A stretch of DNA of 64,000 bases from Enterobacter sp. 638 (lineage in GTDB: Bacteria > Pseudomonadota > Gammaproteobacteria > Enterobacterales > Enterobacteriaceae), in the NCBI RefSeq assembly GCF_000016325.1, contig NC_009436.1:4278001-4342000 (forward strand), in the 5' to 3' direction. Of the stretch, positions 54,648 through 64,000 are shown piece by piece (position 1 is the first letter of the stretch; the number at the start of each line of letters is the position of its first letter). Below the pieces are notes generated by a model. It was not told the DNA's origin and did not search any database. It saw only the letters and a list, made by a program, of their open reading frames with translations. Made by a program: the position numbers and the translations under genes.

Positions 54648-55894
54648 GCGCGTTTACGCCAAAGTAAAAATACGCCGCAACAGGCAGCGAAATAAACGAT
54701 GTAAGTCGCCATATAGGCCTGTGATGCCCCCAGCGCGCCGTGCGCAGGGATCAGCCAAAGAGAGAAAGCGGTTAAGAGCGAAAACTGGCTGATTTCCGCC
54801 AGGATGTACAAGCGCAGCGACGCTTTAGCAATCACCAGATAGCCAAAAACGTAAGCCCCCACTTTCAGTACATCGCCCACCAGTTGCCAGGCAAACAGAT
54901 CGCGCATCGCGGTAAATTTTGCCGAGAACAGCAGCCAGATGGCTACATCTCGCAGCAACCAGACGGTCAAACTCGCGACAGCCACGGCAGGAAGAACAAA
55001 ACGCAGAGAGCGGCCAATCTCGCGGGTAATGTCCTGTTTTGACACCAGGCGCGACAAGGTTGGCAGCAAATAAACGCTAAAAGACGCAGTGATAAACTGG
55101 AGATAGGCGTCAGAAATACTGCTCACACCTTGCCAGATCCCCACTTCATCCCAGCTGTAGTGCGCCGCCAGCAGGTTTCGCATCATCACGTAGGCCACGG
55201 GTAACGTGACGGATGTGATGAGTGCCATCAGGGTAAATTTCCCCAATTGCCCCGCCAGAATTTTGTCCCACTGCGGTTTGAGATAGCTTAGCGGAATCGT
55301 GCGTCTGCGCATCAACATCAACGCAGCGGGGATCACGACCAACGCGGGAACCAGCGCCAGGCCAAGCAATGCGCCTTCGTAGCCGCCCAGACGATAGCAA
55401 AAGTAATAGGCGATGACGCCAATAAAACTGCCCGCAATCAGCGCCAGCGCGTTCCCGGCCGCATCCCGAAAACCCTTCATTAAGGCTAACAGCAGGTTGG
55501 CCCAGGCAATGCCCATCTGCACCAGCGCAACCAGGCGCACCAGGCCCTGATAATGGGTGTTGCCGAAAAGCCCCTGACTGATTGGGGCCGCCGCAAGAAG
55601 AAATACAACCGCCAGCAACGTCGAGAAACCCAATACCATCGCGGACGAGGTACCGATCACCTTGCGAAGCGATGCGGTATCGTCATGATGCTGTGCAACG
55701 TATTTGGTCACGCCGTTGAAAATACCGGCACCTGCGAGAACCCCAAGCACGGTCACAAGCTGGCGGAAATTGCCGGCCTGACCAACACCTGAGGGGCCGT
55801 ACGAGACGGCCAGAAGTTTAACCACTAACAGCCCGGTGCCAATCTTTACGAGCGTGGACGCGGCGGTCCACACCGATGCTTTCGCCAGAGACAT
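54644..55894 (-). CDS. wzxE: ECA lipid III flippase WzxE
   Basis: MOP-superfamily flippase (416 aa, about 12 spans) that moves undecaprenyl-linked ECA trisaccharide across the inner membrane. The start [20 protein letters not shown] and the segment [20 protein letters not shown] are conserved. It lies 1 nt after wecE and overlaps wecF by 4 nt. Confidence 0.97.
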   Translation of the reverse strand: MSLAKASVWTAASTLVKIGTGLLVVKLLAVSYGPSGVGQAGNFRQLVTVLGVLAGAGIFNGVTKYVAQHHDDTASLRKVIGTSSAMVLGFSTLLAVVFLLAAAPISQGLFGNTHYQGLVRLVALVQMGIAWANLLLALMKGFRDAAGNALALIAGSFIGVIAYYFCYRLGGYEGALLGLALVPALVVIPAALMLMRRRTIPLSYLKPQWDKILAGQLGKFTLMALITSVTLPVAYVMMRNLLAAHYSWDEVGIWQGVSSISDAYLQFITASFSVYLLPTLSRLVSKQDITREIGRSLRFVLPAVAVASLTVWLLRDVAIWLLFSAKFTAMRDLFAWQLVGDVLKVGAYVFGYLVIAKASLRLYILAEISQFSLLTAFSLWLIPAHGALGASQAYMATYIVYFAACCGVFLLWRKRA

Positions 55895-55895
55895 A

Positions 55896-57026
55896 TCAGT
55901 GGAAATAGCTCAGAAGCGTATTAATCACCGTGCGCTGATTGACCGGCGCGAGGTTGTAGAACAGCGGCAGACGAAGCAAACGCTCACTCTCTTTCGTGGT
56001 GTAGCGGTCTTCACCGGCAAATCGGCCGAACATTTCTCCTGCCGGGCTGGAGTGAAGCGGGATGTAATGGAACACCGCCATAATTTCGGCTTCTTTCAGA
56101 TAGGCAATCAAATCGCTGCGATCGTCGTTATCGCGCAGTTTGATGTAAAACATGTGGGCATTGTGTACGCAATCCGCCGGGATCGTCGGCAGTTCAATCC
56201 GCCCTTTTTTCGCCAGCGGAGCCAGAGCGTCGTAATAGGTTTGCCACAAGGACAAACGCTGCTGATTGATACGCTCGGCGGCTTCGAGCTGCGCCCACAG
56301 GAATGCAGCCTGCAGATCGGCCATCAAATAGCTGGAGCCGATATCGCGCCAGGTATATTTATCGACCTGACCACGGAAGAACTGGCTACGGTTGGTGCCT
56401 TTTTCGCGGATCACTTCCGCCCGCTCCACCAGCGCGCGATCGTTAATCAGCGTCGCACCGCCTTCACCGCCCGCGGTATAGTTTTTGGTTTCATGGAAGC
56501 TAAAGCACCCGATGTGACCAATCGTCCCCAGCGCACGGCCTTTATAAGTCGACATCACGCCCTGCGCGGCATCTTCTACCACAAACAGATCGTGTTTTTT
56601 GGCGAGCGCCATAATGGTGTCCATTTCACAGGCCACACCCGCGTAGTGAACCGGAACAATCGCTCGCGTTTTGTCAGTTATCGCGGCTTCAATCAGGGTT
56701 TCATCAATGTTCATCGTATCCGGGCGGACATCAACAAACACGATTTTCGCCCCGCGCAATACAAAGGCATTCGCCGTGGAAACGAAGGTATAACTCGGCA
56801 TGATGACTTCGTCACCCGGCTGGATATCCAGCAGCAGCGCAGCCATCTCCAGTGATGCCGTGCAAGATGGCGTCAGCAACACCTTGGCGCTGTGGAAACG
56901 CTGCTCCATCCACTGCTGGCAGCGACGGGTATAGCCGCCGTCTCCGCAAAGCTTACCGCTGCCCATGGCAGACTGCATGTATTCGAGTTCGGTTCCCACA
57001 ACGGGAGGTGCGTTAAATGGAATCAT
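55896..57026 (-). CDS. wecE: dTDP-4-amino-4,6-dideoxygalactose transaminase WecE
   Basis: PLP aminotransferase (376 aa, DegT/DnrJ/EryC1 family) that converts dTDP-4-keto-6-deoxy-D-glucose to dTDP-Fuc4N. The PLP Lys (about 181) is in FSFHETKNYTAGGEGG, with the phosphate-binding PSCTASLEMAA and VVEDAAQG. MIPFNAPPVVGTE at 57026 is the family start; the frame is open 48 codons upstream into wecD. Its substrate is normally made by RffH and RffG, whose genes are missing here. Confidence 0.98.
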   Translation of the reverse strand: MIPFNAPPVVGTELEYMQSAMGSGKLCGDGGYTRRCQQWMEQRFHSAKVLLTPSCTASLEMAALLLDIQPGDEVIMPSYTFVSTANAFVLRGAKIVFVDVRPDTMNIDETLIEAAITDKTRAIVPVHYAGVACEMDTIMALAKKHDLFVVEDAAQGVMSTYKGRALGTIGHIGCFSFHETKNYTAGGEGGATLINDRALVERAEVIREKGTNRSQFFRGQVDKYTWRDIGSSYLMADLQAAFLWAQLEAAERINQQRLSLWQTYYDALAPLAKKGRIELPTIPADCVHNAHMFYIKLRDNDDRSDLIAYLKEAEIMAVFHYIPLHSSPAGEMFGRFAGEDRYTTKESERLLRLPLFYNLAPVNQRTVINTLLSYFH

Positions 57027-57030
57027 CAGG

Positions 57031-57714
57031 TCACCTGTAAAGCCAGTAAGCGGTTGTGTCAACGTTGGCACCACTCGCAATATAACGTTTAAGCGCGGCG
57101 GTGTTGCCCATCTGGGTCGCCACCCGCAAAGTTGATAGCTGACGCGCCGCCGCCCAATGCGCTGCGGCATGCATCAGTTTGTCACCCATACCGCGTCCAG
57201 CGAGCAGACCGATGCGCGCTTCGCTGTCATTCAACTGGCGCAGGGAAACAAACGCCTGAATCTCACCGTCGGTTGCGCGAAAGACCAGGCATTCATGATC
57301 AAACGTGCCTTTTACCGCGTTTTCGATCCACTGGGCGTAAAAGCGGCCACTGTCATCCGCCGCATACCACGGCGCACGAAAACGGCTCTGCGCAAAAGCG
57401 CGTGCAGCCATCTGGCGCAGCACAGGAATATCCTGCTCCGTTGCCCTTTCAGCAGCGGACGGGGCCTGATGGGCGATCGCCATTTTCAGGTCTACTTCAC
57501 CTTCGACAAGCTGGAAGCCCACCAGTTGAAGTGCATCAAGACAATCGGCATCTGCGGCAGGAATTTTTGCCTGCACGCGCTGCCACGGCGCGAAATCGGC
57601 CACCGAAAGTGCCGGTGCGTTATCGCGAAAGCGCACAACCCCCGACGGGATGCCAAAAAACTGGCTTTCCCATTCGAGTGGCTCAAGCACGCCGTGCAGT
57701 TGACTCAACGCCAC
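57031..57714 (-). CDS. wecD: dTDP-fucosamine N-acetyltransferase WecD
   Basis: GNAT acetyltransferase (227 aa) that makes dTDP-Fuc4NAc from dTDP-Fuc4N and acetyl-CoA. The acetyl-CoA loop is [14 protein letters not shown] (about 167-180), and the C-terminus [20 protein letters not shown] is conserved. The start is GTG at 57714, lying inside the 3' end of wecC (10-nt overlap). In E. coli rffG and rffH stand between these two genes; here they are absent. Confidence 0.95.
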   Translation of the reverse strand: MALSQLHGVLEPLEWESQFFGIPSGVVRFRDNAPALSVADFAPWQRVQAKIPAADADCLDALQLVGFQLVEGEVDLKMAIAHQAPSAAERATEQDIPVLRQMAARAFAQSRFRAPWYAADDSGRFYAQWIENAVKGTFDHECLVFRATDGEIQAFVSLRQLNDSEARIGLLAGRGMGDKLMHAAAHWAAARQLSTLRVATQMGNTAALKRYIASGANVDTTAYWLYR

Positions 57715-58967
57715 ACCCCTTTGGTGTCGACAATGTGGTTCTGACGCACGGCATCGCCGCTGATTGCTTTAAATTCTTTGTGATCGACCAGCAGGACCAG
57801 TACATCGGCGGTTTTCAGCGCGTCGTCTAAGGTCGCGAGCTGGCAAATGCTGGTCAGTTTCTTCGGCAACGTGTGAATATTAGGCTCAACGACCAGCGTT
57901 TCACCCGTATGCCAGGTGGCAATCATCTCAGCAATCCCCATCGCTGGGCTTTCGCGGAGATCGTCGATGTTTGGCTTGAACGCCAGGCCAAAGCAGGCAA
58001 TTTTTACGTCGCTGGCACGTTTGCCGCTGTCAGCCAGAAAATCTGCCACCGTCGCTTTAACCTGATTCATAACCCAATGCGGTTTGCCGTCGTTCACTTC
58101 ACGCGCGGTGCGGATCAGACGCGCCTGGTCAGGGTTTTGCGCCACGATGAACCACGGATCAACCGCGATACAGTGGCCGCCTACGCCAGGGCCGGGCTGA
58201 AGAATATTGACGCGAGGATGGCGATTCGCCAGACGGATAAGTTCCCAGACGTTAATCCCCTGATCGGCGCAAATCAGCGACAACTCATTGGCGAACGCGA
58301 TGTTCACATCACGGAAGCTGTTTTCCGTCAGCTTGCACATTTCAGCCGTGCGGGAGTTAGTGACCACACACTCGCCTTCGAGGAAGATGTTATAAAGCTC
58401 GCTGGCGCGCGTCGAACAGACGGGGGTCATCCCGCCAATAACGCGGTCATTTTTGATCAGCTCAACCATCACCTGACCTGGCAGCACACGTTCCGGGCAA
58501 TAGGCGATATTGATATCAGCCTGCTCACCCTGTTGCTGCGGGAAGGTTAAATCCGGGCGAGCCTCTGCGAGCCACTGGGCCATTTGCTCAGTCGCCCCGA
58601 CGGGGGACGTTGACTCCAGAATCACCAGCGCCCCTTTTTTCAGCACGGGTGCAATCGATTTTGCTGCCGCTTCGACGTAAACCATATCTGGCTCGTGATC
58701 GCCCTTGAACGGCGTCGGGACAGCAATCAGATAAGCATCCGCTTCAACGGGTGCGGTCGTTGCTTTCAAAAAACCGTCTTCAACCGCGGTTTTTACTACT
58801 TTGTCGAGATCGGGCTCCACAATATGAATTTCACCCCGGTTGATGGTATCAACCGCGTGCTGGTTGATATCCACTCCGACAACCTGCTTTTGACGCGATG
58901 CAAAGGCTGCCGCAGTAGGCAGTCCAATGTAGCCAAGACCAATGACAGAGATGGTTGTAAAACTCAT
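57705..58967 (-). CDS. wecC: UDP-N-acetyl-D-mannosamine dehydrogenase WecC
   Basis: Oxidises UDP-ManNAc to UDP-ManNAcA with NAD (420 aa). The N-terminal NAD fold is [18 protein letters not shown] (about 6-23). The catalytic Cys is in [15 protein letters not shown], and the C-terminal UDP-binding domain includes [13 protein letters not shown]. It ends DTKGVWR as in E. coli, so the end next to the lost rffGH is intact. It overlaps wecB and wecD. Confidence 0.98.
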   Translation of the reverse strand: MSFTTISVIGLGYIGLPTAAAFASRQKQVVGVDINQHAVDTINRGEIHIVEPDLDKVVKTAVEDGFLKATTAPVEADAYLIAVPTPFKGDHEPDMVYVEAAAKSIAPVLKKGALVILESTSPVGATEQMAQWLAEARPDLTFPQQQGEQADINIAYCPERVLPGQVMVELIKNDRVIGGMTPVCSTRASELYNIFLEGECVVTNSRTAEMCKLTENSFRDVNIAFANELSLICADQGINVWELIRLANRHPRVNILQPGPGVGGHCIAVDPWFIVAQNPDQARLIRTAREVNDGKPHWVMNQVKATVADFLADSGKRASDVKIACFGLAFKPNIDDLRESPAMGIAEMIATWHTGETLVVEPNIHTLPKKLTSICQLATLDDALKTADVLVLLVDHKEFKAISGDAVRQNHIVDTKGVWR

Positions 58968-60094
58968 AGCGATACCCGATTGTGTTTAAGTGCATGCAAA
59001 ATACGGCTGCAGGCCTCACCGTCACCATAAGGATTATGGGCGTGGCTCATGGCCTGGTACTCTTTTTCGTCGCGCAGCAGGTTCGTCACCTCGTCCACGA
59101 TACGTTTCATGTCTGTGCCCACCAGACGCACGGTTCCGGCTTTCACAGCCTCTGGCCTTTCAGTGGTTTCGCGCATCACCAGCACCGGTTTACCCAGCGA
59201 TGGGGCCTCTTCCTGAATACCGCCTGAGTCGGTCAAAATTAACCAGGCGTGATTCATCAGCCAGACGAATGGCAGATAATCCTGCGGCTCAATCAAAATG
59301 ATATTGTCGATATGGCCCAGAATGCGGTTGACCGGTTCGCTGACGTTCGGGTTGAGGTGGACAGGATAAACAATCTGCACATCACTGTTCTGCGCGGCGA
59401 TCTCCGCCAGCGCGTGACAGATTTGCTCAAACCCGCGCCCAAAACTTTCGCGGCGATGTCCCGTCACCAGAATCATTTTTTTGTCAGGAGAAAGGAATGG
59501 ATAACGCTCGGATAAGTCTGCGCGCAGCGTTTCGCTGGCCAGAACGCGATCGCGAACCCAAATCAGCGCATCAATCACCGTGTTCCCGGTGACAAAAATT
59601 TTGTTATCCGCGATATTTTCGCACAGCAGATTCTGGCGGGAGTTTTCGGTTGGCGCAAAGTGATACATCGCCAGATGCCCGGTCAGCGTACGGTTCGCCT
59701 CTTCTGGCCACGGAGAATAGAGATCGCCCGTGCGTAAACCCGCTTCGACGTGCCCGACAGGAATGCGCTGATAAAAAGCGGCCAGGCTCGTTGCGATGGT
59801 GGTGGTGGTATCACCATGAACCAGAACAACGTCCGGCTTAAATGACTCCAGAATGGGTTTTAACCCTTCCAGAATGCGGCAGGTAATTTCGGTCAATCCT
59901 TGTCCCGGTTTCATAATATTGAGATCGTAATCCGGGACAATAGAAAAGAGATTTAAGACCTGATCAAGCATCTCCCGATGCTGCGCAGTGACGCAAACTT
60001 TCGCCTCAAACCAGGGATCATTTGCCAACGCATGGACCAGCGGCGCCATCTTGATGGCTTCCGGCCTTGTGCCAAATACGGTAAGTACTTTCAC
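58964..60094 (-). CDS. wecB: UDP-GlcNAc 2-epimerase WecB
   Basis: Interconverts UDP-GlcNAc and UDP-ManNAc for ECA (376 aa). GT-B-like fold; N-terminal [20 protein letters not shown], the active-site [17 protein letters not shown] and [11 protein letters not shown], and the C-terminal [20 protein letters not shown]. Translation is coupled to wecC by a 4-nt overlap. Confidence 0.98.
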   Translation of the reverse strand: MKVLTVFGTRPEAIKMAPLVHALANDPWFEAKVCVTAQHREMLDQVLNLFSIVPDYDLNIMKPGQGLTEITCRILEGLKPILESFKPDVVLVHGDTTTTIATSLAAFYQRIPVGHVEAGLRTGDLYSPWPEEANRTLTGHLAMYHFAPTENSRQNLLCENIADNKIFVTGNTVIDALIWVRDRVLASETLRADLSERYPFLSPDKKMILVTGHRRESFGRGFEQICHALAEIAAQNSDVQIVYPVHLNPNVSEPVNRILGHIDNIILIEPQDYLPFVWLMNHAWLILTDSGGIQEEAPSLGKPVLVMRETTERPEAVKAGTVRLVGTDMKRIVDEVTNLLRDEKEYQAMSHAHNPYGDGEACSRILHALKHNRVSL

Positions 60095-60150
60095 ATCGAT
60101 TCTCTTCGATTAGGCGATGAAGGCCGAAGCCTTCATCGTAGACGGCGTTC

Positions 60151-61197
60151 TTAAATTGTGCGACGACGCGTGAGTGCCACCCCTGCGCCAATCAGCGCGC
60201 CCACAATACCCCACATAATCATCAGGAATGCGCGACGCGGACTATCGCGTTTTACAGGTTCTTCAGGCGTTCGCAAATAACGATAGGTCTGAAAACGTGG
60301 GTCGAGCGTAGGCCCTACATTCAGCGTGTTCAGCATGGCGCGGTTTTGATCGTAATCGAGGTCAAAATCGGGCCCAACGGCCTGCAAATTCTCCAGGCGA
60401 GCCTGAAGCATAGGGCGTCCCAGCAGGAACATCTCTGAATCTGGTAATTCGTCGGCAGGTACATCGGTTTCACTGCGAGAAATATTGCGTTGTTCAGCAA
60501 TTTTCAGAGCCTGTTCGATGTTGTGTACACGGCGGGAGAAAATCGTTTTAGCCACTTCTTCCTGGCGTTTGACCTGCGCTTTCATCTGGATAGTTCGCGC
60601 AGCCCAGGCACCTTTGAGCTCATCGTTCAGATGACTGGCCGCCCGCTGGCTGGCAAAAGCGACGTACTGACGCAGCAGATTGTTGGCGTCTGGCGCGGTT
60701 TCAGCGATCAGCTTCACGTTATCATTGATGTTACGTATAGCATCGCCAGGCATAAACTGGATGTTATCAATCATATCATCAAGAAGCGCGGCATCCGCTT
60801 TGCTGTTACCGACCATGCGTTGCTTGTAATAATCCGTCTGCGACCAAAAATCACGACGGGTATCCCATGAAGCCAACTGCATGATGAACTCTTTGTAAGA
60901 CTCATCCATCACCGAAGGTTGATCGGTAGACGCAAGACTTGCCTTGATGTCGAGATTGCGCAGAAATTGCTGCTGGGAGTAAAAACCACCCAACATATTC
61001 ACCGTTGGACGGTCAGTAATCGCTGTCGCGCTCCATTCTTGTTTTGCAAAAAAGGTATACGCCAACGCGAGCAGCGCGAACGCCAGCGCAATTCCTGCAA
61101 TCCAAAGCTTGCCCGCCCACAAAACACGAAACAAACCACGAATATCCAGTTCATTCTCAGTTACTACTGATTTCGATCCTGCCAACGGTTGAGTCAT
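60151..61197 (-). CDS. wzzE: ECA chain-length regulator WzzE
   Basis: Polysaccharide co-polymerase (348 aa) that sets ECA length and is needed for cyclic ECA. It has two membrane spans (about 32-52 and the C-terminal MIMWGIVGALIGAGVAL) enclosing a periplasmic helical domain. The Pro/Gly-rich motif before the second span, and RYLRTPEEPVKRDSPRR, are typical. The ATG at 61197 is preferred to the in-frame GTG just before it. It lies 13 nt after wecA. Confidence 0.97.
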   Translation of the reverse strand: MTQPLAGSKSVVTENELDIRGLFRVLWAGKLWIAGIALAFALLALAYTFFAKQEWSATAITDRPTVNMLGGFYSQQQFLRNLDIKASLASTDQPSVMDESYKEFIMQLASWDTRRDFWSQTDYYKQRMVGNSKADAALLDDMIDNIQFMPGDAIRNINDNVKLIAETAPDANNLLRQYVAFASQRAASHLNDELKGAWAARTIQMKAQVKRQEEVAKTIFSRRVHNIEQALKIAEQRNISRSETDVPADELPDSEMFLLGRPMLQARLENLQAVGPDFDLDYDQNRAMLNTLNVGPTLDPRFQTYRYLRTPEEPVKRDSPRRAFLMIMWGIVGALIGAGVALTRRRTI

Positions 61198-61210
61198 CAC
61201 AATCCCGGTT

Positions 61211-62314
61211 TTACTTAGTTAGTGTTTGATTTTTACCACTGTTTTTACGCATCCGGCGTTTTACACGTTTGATAAAGCGCGCGACTTTCCATGCGCGTTT
61301 AATACAGTATCCGTACAGGAAGAAAGCTAGCAAGAATAATGCCAACATCACCCATTCAGGAATGAAATGCGCATATTCTGCAGCCACACCAATACCCGCC
61401 AGAAGCGCGGCGGCAAGGGTGATCAGCACAAATGCCTGACGTGAAGTGAAGCCCGCACGCATGATCAGATGATGAATATGCTGGCGGTCAGGAGAAAAAG
61501 GGCTCATCCCTTTGCGCAGTCGACGGTACATGATCGCGACCATGTCCATCAGGGGAATAGCAATAATCCACAGCGCCGTGACCGGGCTGATGGGGTGCGT
61601 TTTTCCCTGCGTGGTTTCTAACAAAATCCAGATAACGGTAAAACCAATCAGCGTACTGCCCGCATCGCCCATAAAGACTTTATAGCGACGTCCAAGCACA
61701 CCCAGGTTTAGGAGGATGTAAGGAAGGATGGCGGCGATCATGGCGAAACACCACATCGACAGGCTGTACTGGCCATCAAACCATAAAATAATGCCGATAG
61801 CGGCAAACGAAACGGATGACAGCCCACCGAGCAAACCATCGATTCCATCAACCATATTAAAGGCATTGATCGCTGCCCAAACGGCGAAAAGCGTCAGGAA
61901 GAAACCGAACGGCCCGAGAACCATTTCCCAGGTGCCAAAAATATAGCCGAGACTGCTGAGATACAGCTTGCCGGCAACCATCATAATGATGCCGATGGCA
62001 GCCTGAACCGATGCACGGAATTTTACACTGATATCGAATCGGTCATCGAGGGCGCCTACTAACACCAGCACGCCCGCACAGGCCAGATAAAGCGCCGCGT
62101 GAGGAATATAATAATCTGCGATACCGAACGTGAAGCAAATGCCTGCATAAACGGAGATTCCCCCGACTAAGGGGATCAGACCTTGATGACGTTTACGATA
62201 GTTAGGCTTGTCCACTAACCCTATTCTCTTTGCCACTTTTCGGGCAAAGAATAAAAAACAGGTTGTGAATAAAAAAATACTGATTAGCTCAGTAACCGCC
62301 GTGAGTAGATTCAC
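61211..62314 (-). CDS. wecA: Undecaprenyl-phosphate GlcNAc-1-phosphate transferase WecA
   Basis: Starts ECA and many O-antigens by transferring GlcNAc-1-P to undecaprenyl phosphate. PNPT family, 367 aa, 11 spans. Catalytic motifs are ALDDRFDISVKFRA (DD), NAFNMVDGIDGLLGG (NxxNxxDGIDGL), VFMGDAGSTLIGF and the loop HxHH in DRQHIHHLIMRAGF. The start is GTG at 62314, giving MNLLTAVTEL as in E. coli; the frame continues six codons to another start. A gap of 239 bp to rho carries the rho terminator and presumably the wec promoter. Confidence 0.98.
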   Translation of the reverse strand: MNLLTAVTELISIFLFTTCFLFFARKVAKRIGLVDKPNYRKRHQGLIPLVGGISVYAGICFTFGIADYYIPHAALYLACAGVLVLVGALDDRFDISVKFRASVQAAIGIIMMVAGKLYLSSLGYIFGTWEMVLGPFGFFLTLFAVWAAINAFNMVDGIDGLLGGLSSVSFAAIGIILWFDGQYSLSMWCFAMIAAILPYILLNLGVLGRRYKVFMGDAGSTLIGFTVIWILLETTQGKTHPISPVTALWIIAIPLMDMVAIMYRRLRKGMSPFSPDRQHIHHLIMRAGFTSRQAFVLITLAAALLAGIGVAAEYAHFIPEWVMLALFLLAFFLYGYCIKRAWKVARFIKRVKRRMRKNSGKNQTLTK

Positions 62315-62503
62315 AATGCTTGCTCTCAACAAATGTTAGTCCTGGAAGTATAACCATGAAGCCATCGCTCCCGAAGGATTAAACTGGCCTCGCACAACTC
62401 CCTTTGTATGTTTTTCAATCAATTAATCTTTGACGTTACAAACATTCTGATTGTCGCATTGGCAGGTCAAAAATGGGAGTCTGCGGTTATAGCGTATAGT
62501 CCA

Positions 62504-62537
62504 AAAAAAGAAAACGCCACGTAAAAACGTGGCGTTT
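62504..62537 (-). terminator. Rho-independent terminator of rho
   Basis: Stem AACGCCACG/CGTGGCGTT with loop TAAAAA and flanking A/T pairs. On the minus strand it is followed by TTTTCTTTTTTT. It lies 17 nt after the rho stop, so wecA needs its own promoter. Confidence 0.9.
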
Positions 62538-62553
62538 GCTGGGTTTATTTTTT

Positions 62554-63813
62554 TTACGAGCGTTTCATCATGTCGAAGAAATCATCGTTGGTCTTTGTCA
62601 TTGCCAGCTTATTGATGAGGAACTCCATTGCGTCGATTTCGCCCATCGGGTGAATGATCTTACGCAGGATCCACATTTTCTGCAGCTCTTCCTGAGTGGT
62701 GAGCAGCTCTTCTTTACGCGTCCCTGAACGGTTGTAATCAATCGCTGGGAAGACGCGCTTCTCGGCGATTTTACGTGCCAGGTGCAGCTCCATGTTACCG
62801 GTGCCTTTAAACTCTTCGTAGATAACTTCATCCATTTTAGAGCCGGTATCAACCAGAGCGGTTGCGATAATCGTCAGGCTTCCTCCCTCTTCAACGTTAC
62901 GCGCGGCACCAAAGAAACGCTTCGGACGGTGTAATGCGTTCGCATCCACACCACCGGTCAGTACTTTACCGGAAGCAGGAACTACGGTGTTGTAAGCACG
63001 CGCCAGACGAGTGATGGAGTCGAGCAGAATAATAACGTCTTTCTTGTGCTCGACCAGACGCTTAGCTTTCTCGATAACCATTTCAGCAACCTGAACGTGG
63101 CGAGAGGCTGGCTCATCAAAGGTAGATGCAATCACTTCACCTTTCACCAGACGCTGCATCTCTGTTACTTCTTCTGGACGCTCATCGATCAGCAGAACCA
63201 TCAGTACGCAATCAGGATGGTTGTAAGCAATGCTCTGCGCGATGTTCTGCAGCAGCATGGTCTTACCTGCTTTCGGTGGTGCCACGATCAGGCCACGCTG
63301 ACCACGACCAATTGGAGACGCCAGATCCAGAACGCGAGCCGTCAGGTCTTCGGTAGAACCGTTACCACGCTCCATGCGCAGGCGAGAGTTCGCGTGCAGC
63401 GGCGTTAAGTTTTCAAACAGGATCTTATTGCGCGAGTTTTCAGGTTTATCGTAGTTAACTTCGTTAACTTTCAACAGCGCAAAGTAGCGTTCACCCTCTT
63501 TAGGAGGACGAATCTTACCTGAAATGGTGTCACCAGTACGGAGGTTGAAACGGCGGATTTGGCTAGGGGATACGTAGATGTCATCAGGACCGGCGAGGTA
63601 GGAGCTGTCTCCAGAACGGAGGAAACCAAATCCGTCTTGCAATATCTCCAGTACACCGTCGCCAAAGATATCTTCGCCACTCTTAGCATGCTGCTTCAGG
63701 ATGGCAAAAATGATGTCCTGCTTGCGCATACGAGCCTGGTTTTCAAGGCCCATGTTTTCGCCGAGAGTAATCAGCTCAGAAACCGGCGTATTCTTTAATT
63801 CGGTAAGATTCAT
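62554..63813 (-). CDS. rho: Transcription termination factor Rho
   Basis: Hexameric RNA helicase-translocase (419 aa). The N-terminal RNA-binding OSB fold (about 48-118) has [20 protein letters not shown]. Walker A is [15 protein letters not shown] (about 178-192), Walker [16 protein letters not shown], and the Q and R loops follow. It ends [10 protein letters not shown] as in E. coli. Rho represses its own transcription in the leader; that leader and most of rhoL are in the window. Confidence 0.99.
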   Translation of the reverse strand: MNLTELKNTPVSELITLGENMGLENQARMRKQDIIFAILKQHAKSGEDIFGDGVLEILQDGFGFLRSGDSSYLAGPDDIYVSPSQIRRFNLRTGDTISGKIRPPKEGERYFALLKVNEVNYDKPENSRNKILFENLTPLHANSRLRMERGNGSTEDLTARVLDLASPIGRGQRGLIVAPPKAGKTMLLQNIAQSIAYNHPDCVLMVLLIDERPEEVTEMQRLVKGEVIASTFDEPASRHVQVAEMVIEKAKRLVEHKKDVIILLDSITRLARAYNTVVPASGKVLTGGVDANALHRPKRFFGAARNVEEGGSLTIIATALVDTGSKMDEVIYEEFKGTGNMELHLARKIAEKRVFPAIDYNRSGTRKEELLTTQEELQKMWILRKIIHPMGEIDAMEFLINKLAMTKTNDDFFDMMKRS

Positions 63814-63899
63814 AATGGTGTGGGTTCTTAAACTCGGGGTAAATCTCGAACTTAATTTGTGAATGGTATGGAAGGGTCATCCATGCCTGTTTGCGGCCA

Positions 63900-64000
63900 T
63901 CAACTCATGTCTGTTCGCTGTCTGGTTACAGGGAAAGAACGCAGCTCTGAAACGACAAGACGGATTGAGTGACAAGCCCGGAATCTAGCAACTTCACGCA
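63900..64000 (-). CDS. rhoL: rho leader peptide RhoL (first base outside window)
   Basis: Minus-strand frame of 33 codons whose initiator begins just outside the window; the visible bases TG at 63999-64000 are consistent with ATG. It reads (M)REVARFRACHS..., ending PVTRQRTDMS, against E. coli RhoL, also 33 aa, starting MR and ending PVTRQRKDMSR. The middle differs because the conserved DNA (including CTCAATCCGTCTTGTCGTTTC split as CTCAATCCGTCT and TGTCGTTTC) is read in another frame, with frameshifts on both sides. It lies 86 nt before rho. Confidence 0.65.
   Translation of the reverse strand, partial: REVARFRACHSIRLVVSELRSFPVTRQRTDMS

Noticed and set aside
55836..56855. 339-codon ORF antisense to wecE and the start of wzxE
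   Set aside because: A high-GC mirror frame with no family resemblance, opposite two clear genes.
62315..62553. ops/JUMPstart element ahead of the wec operon
   Set aside because: No GGCGGTAG motif on the transcribed strand in the rho-wecA gap, despite rfaH elsewhere in the window.

Overview
This is about 64 kb of the conserved core chromosome of a member of the Enterobacteriaceae. Gene order from pepQ to rho follows the Escherichia coli 84-86 min region, but several differences (a beta-glucoside operon beside metE, no yigF/yigG, no aslA/aslB, no rffG/rffH) point away from E. coli itself. An Enterobacter/Lelliottia/Leclercia-type genome is my best guess; species cannot be fixed from the window. 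I found no insertion sequence, prophage or CRISPR array.

Layout. 1-5.4 kb: pepQ (cut by the window edge), the fadBA beta-oxidation operon behind a FadR operator, and fre. 5.4-15.5 kb: ubiD, rfaH, tatD and tatABC, ubiE-ubiJ-ubiB, rmuC and udp, so ubiquinone synthesis and twin-arginine export lie side by side. 15.8-20.9 kb: ysgA, then an accessory beta-glucoside PTS, 6-phospho-beta-glucosidase and BglG-type antiterminator operon with a clear RAT/terminator switch. 21-25 kb: divergent metE/metR and the biotin transporter yigM. 25-34 kb: yigL, pldB, rhtB/rhtC, recQ, pldA, yigI, rarD and corA with a structured leader. 34-43 kb: uvrD, the dapF-yigA-xerC-yigB chain, lptM, cyaY and cyaA. 43-47.4 kb: hemCDXY. 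47.5-48.8 kb: an MFS transporter of unknown substrate with codon use unlike its neighbours. 48.77-49.2 kb: the sRNA GlmZ with a sigma-54 promoter and two GlrR boxes. 49.2-49.8 kb: the proM-leuT-hisR-argX tRNA operon. 49.8-62.3 kb: yifK (thrP) and the whole enterobacterial common antigen (ECA) cluster wecG to wecA, here without rffG and rffH. 62.5-64 kb: rho and most of its leader peptide rhoL.

How genes work together. The wec genes build undecaprenyl-linked GlcNAc-ManNAcA-Fuc4NAc, flip it (wzxE) and polymerise it (wzyE, wzzE); with rffGH absent, dTDP-4-keto-6-deoxyglucose must come from rmlA/rmlB-type genes elsewhere. ubiB, ubiD, ubiE and ubiJ serve ubiquinone synthesis. hemC and hemD make uroporphyrinogen III. 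cyaA makes cAMP, whose CRP complex has visible sites at cyaA and udp. The bgl-like operon imports and hydrolyses aryl-beta-glucosides and is probably switched on by its own antiterminator.

The points most worth a second look are the clean loss of rffGH, the bgl operon with its regulator as last gene, a two-copy hairpin repeat with covarying stems and a conserved tandem GA mismatch, identical-core palindromes at three convergent gene ends, the corA leader with short ORFs at a hairpin, and sigma-54/GlrR control of glmZ. Most are variants of known systems. I do not see a convincing wholly new system.
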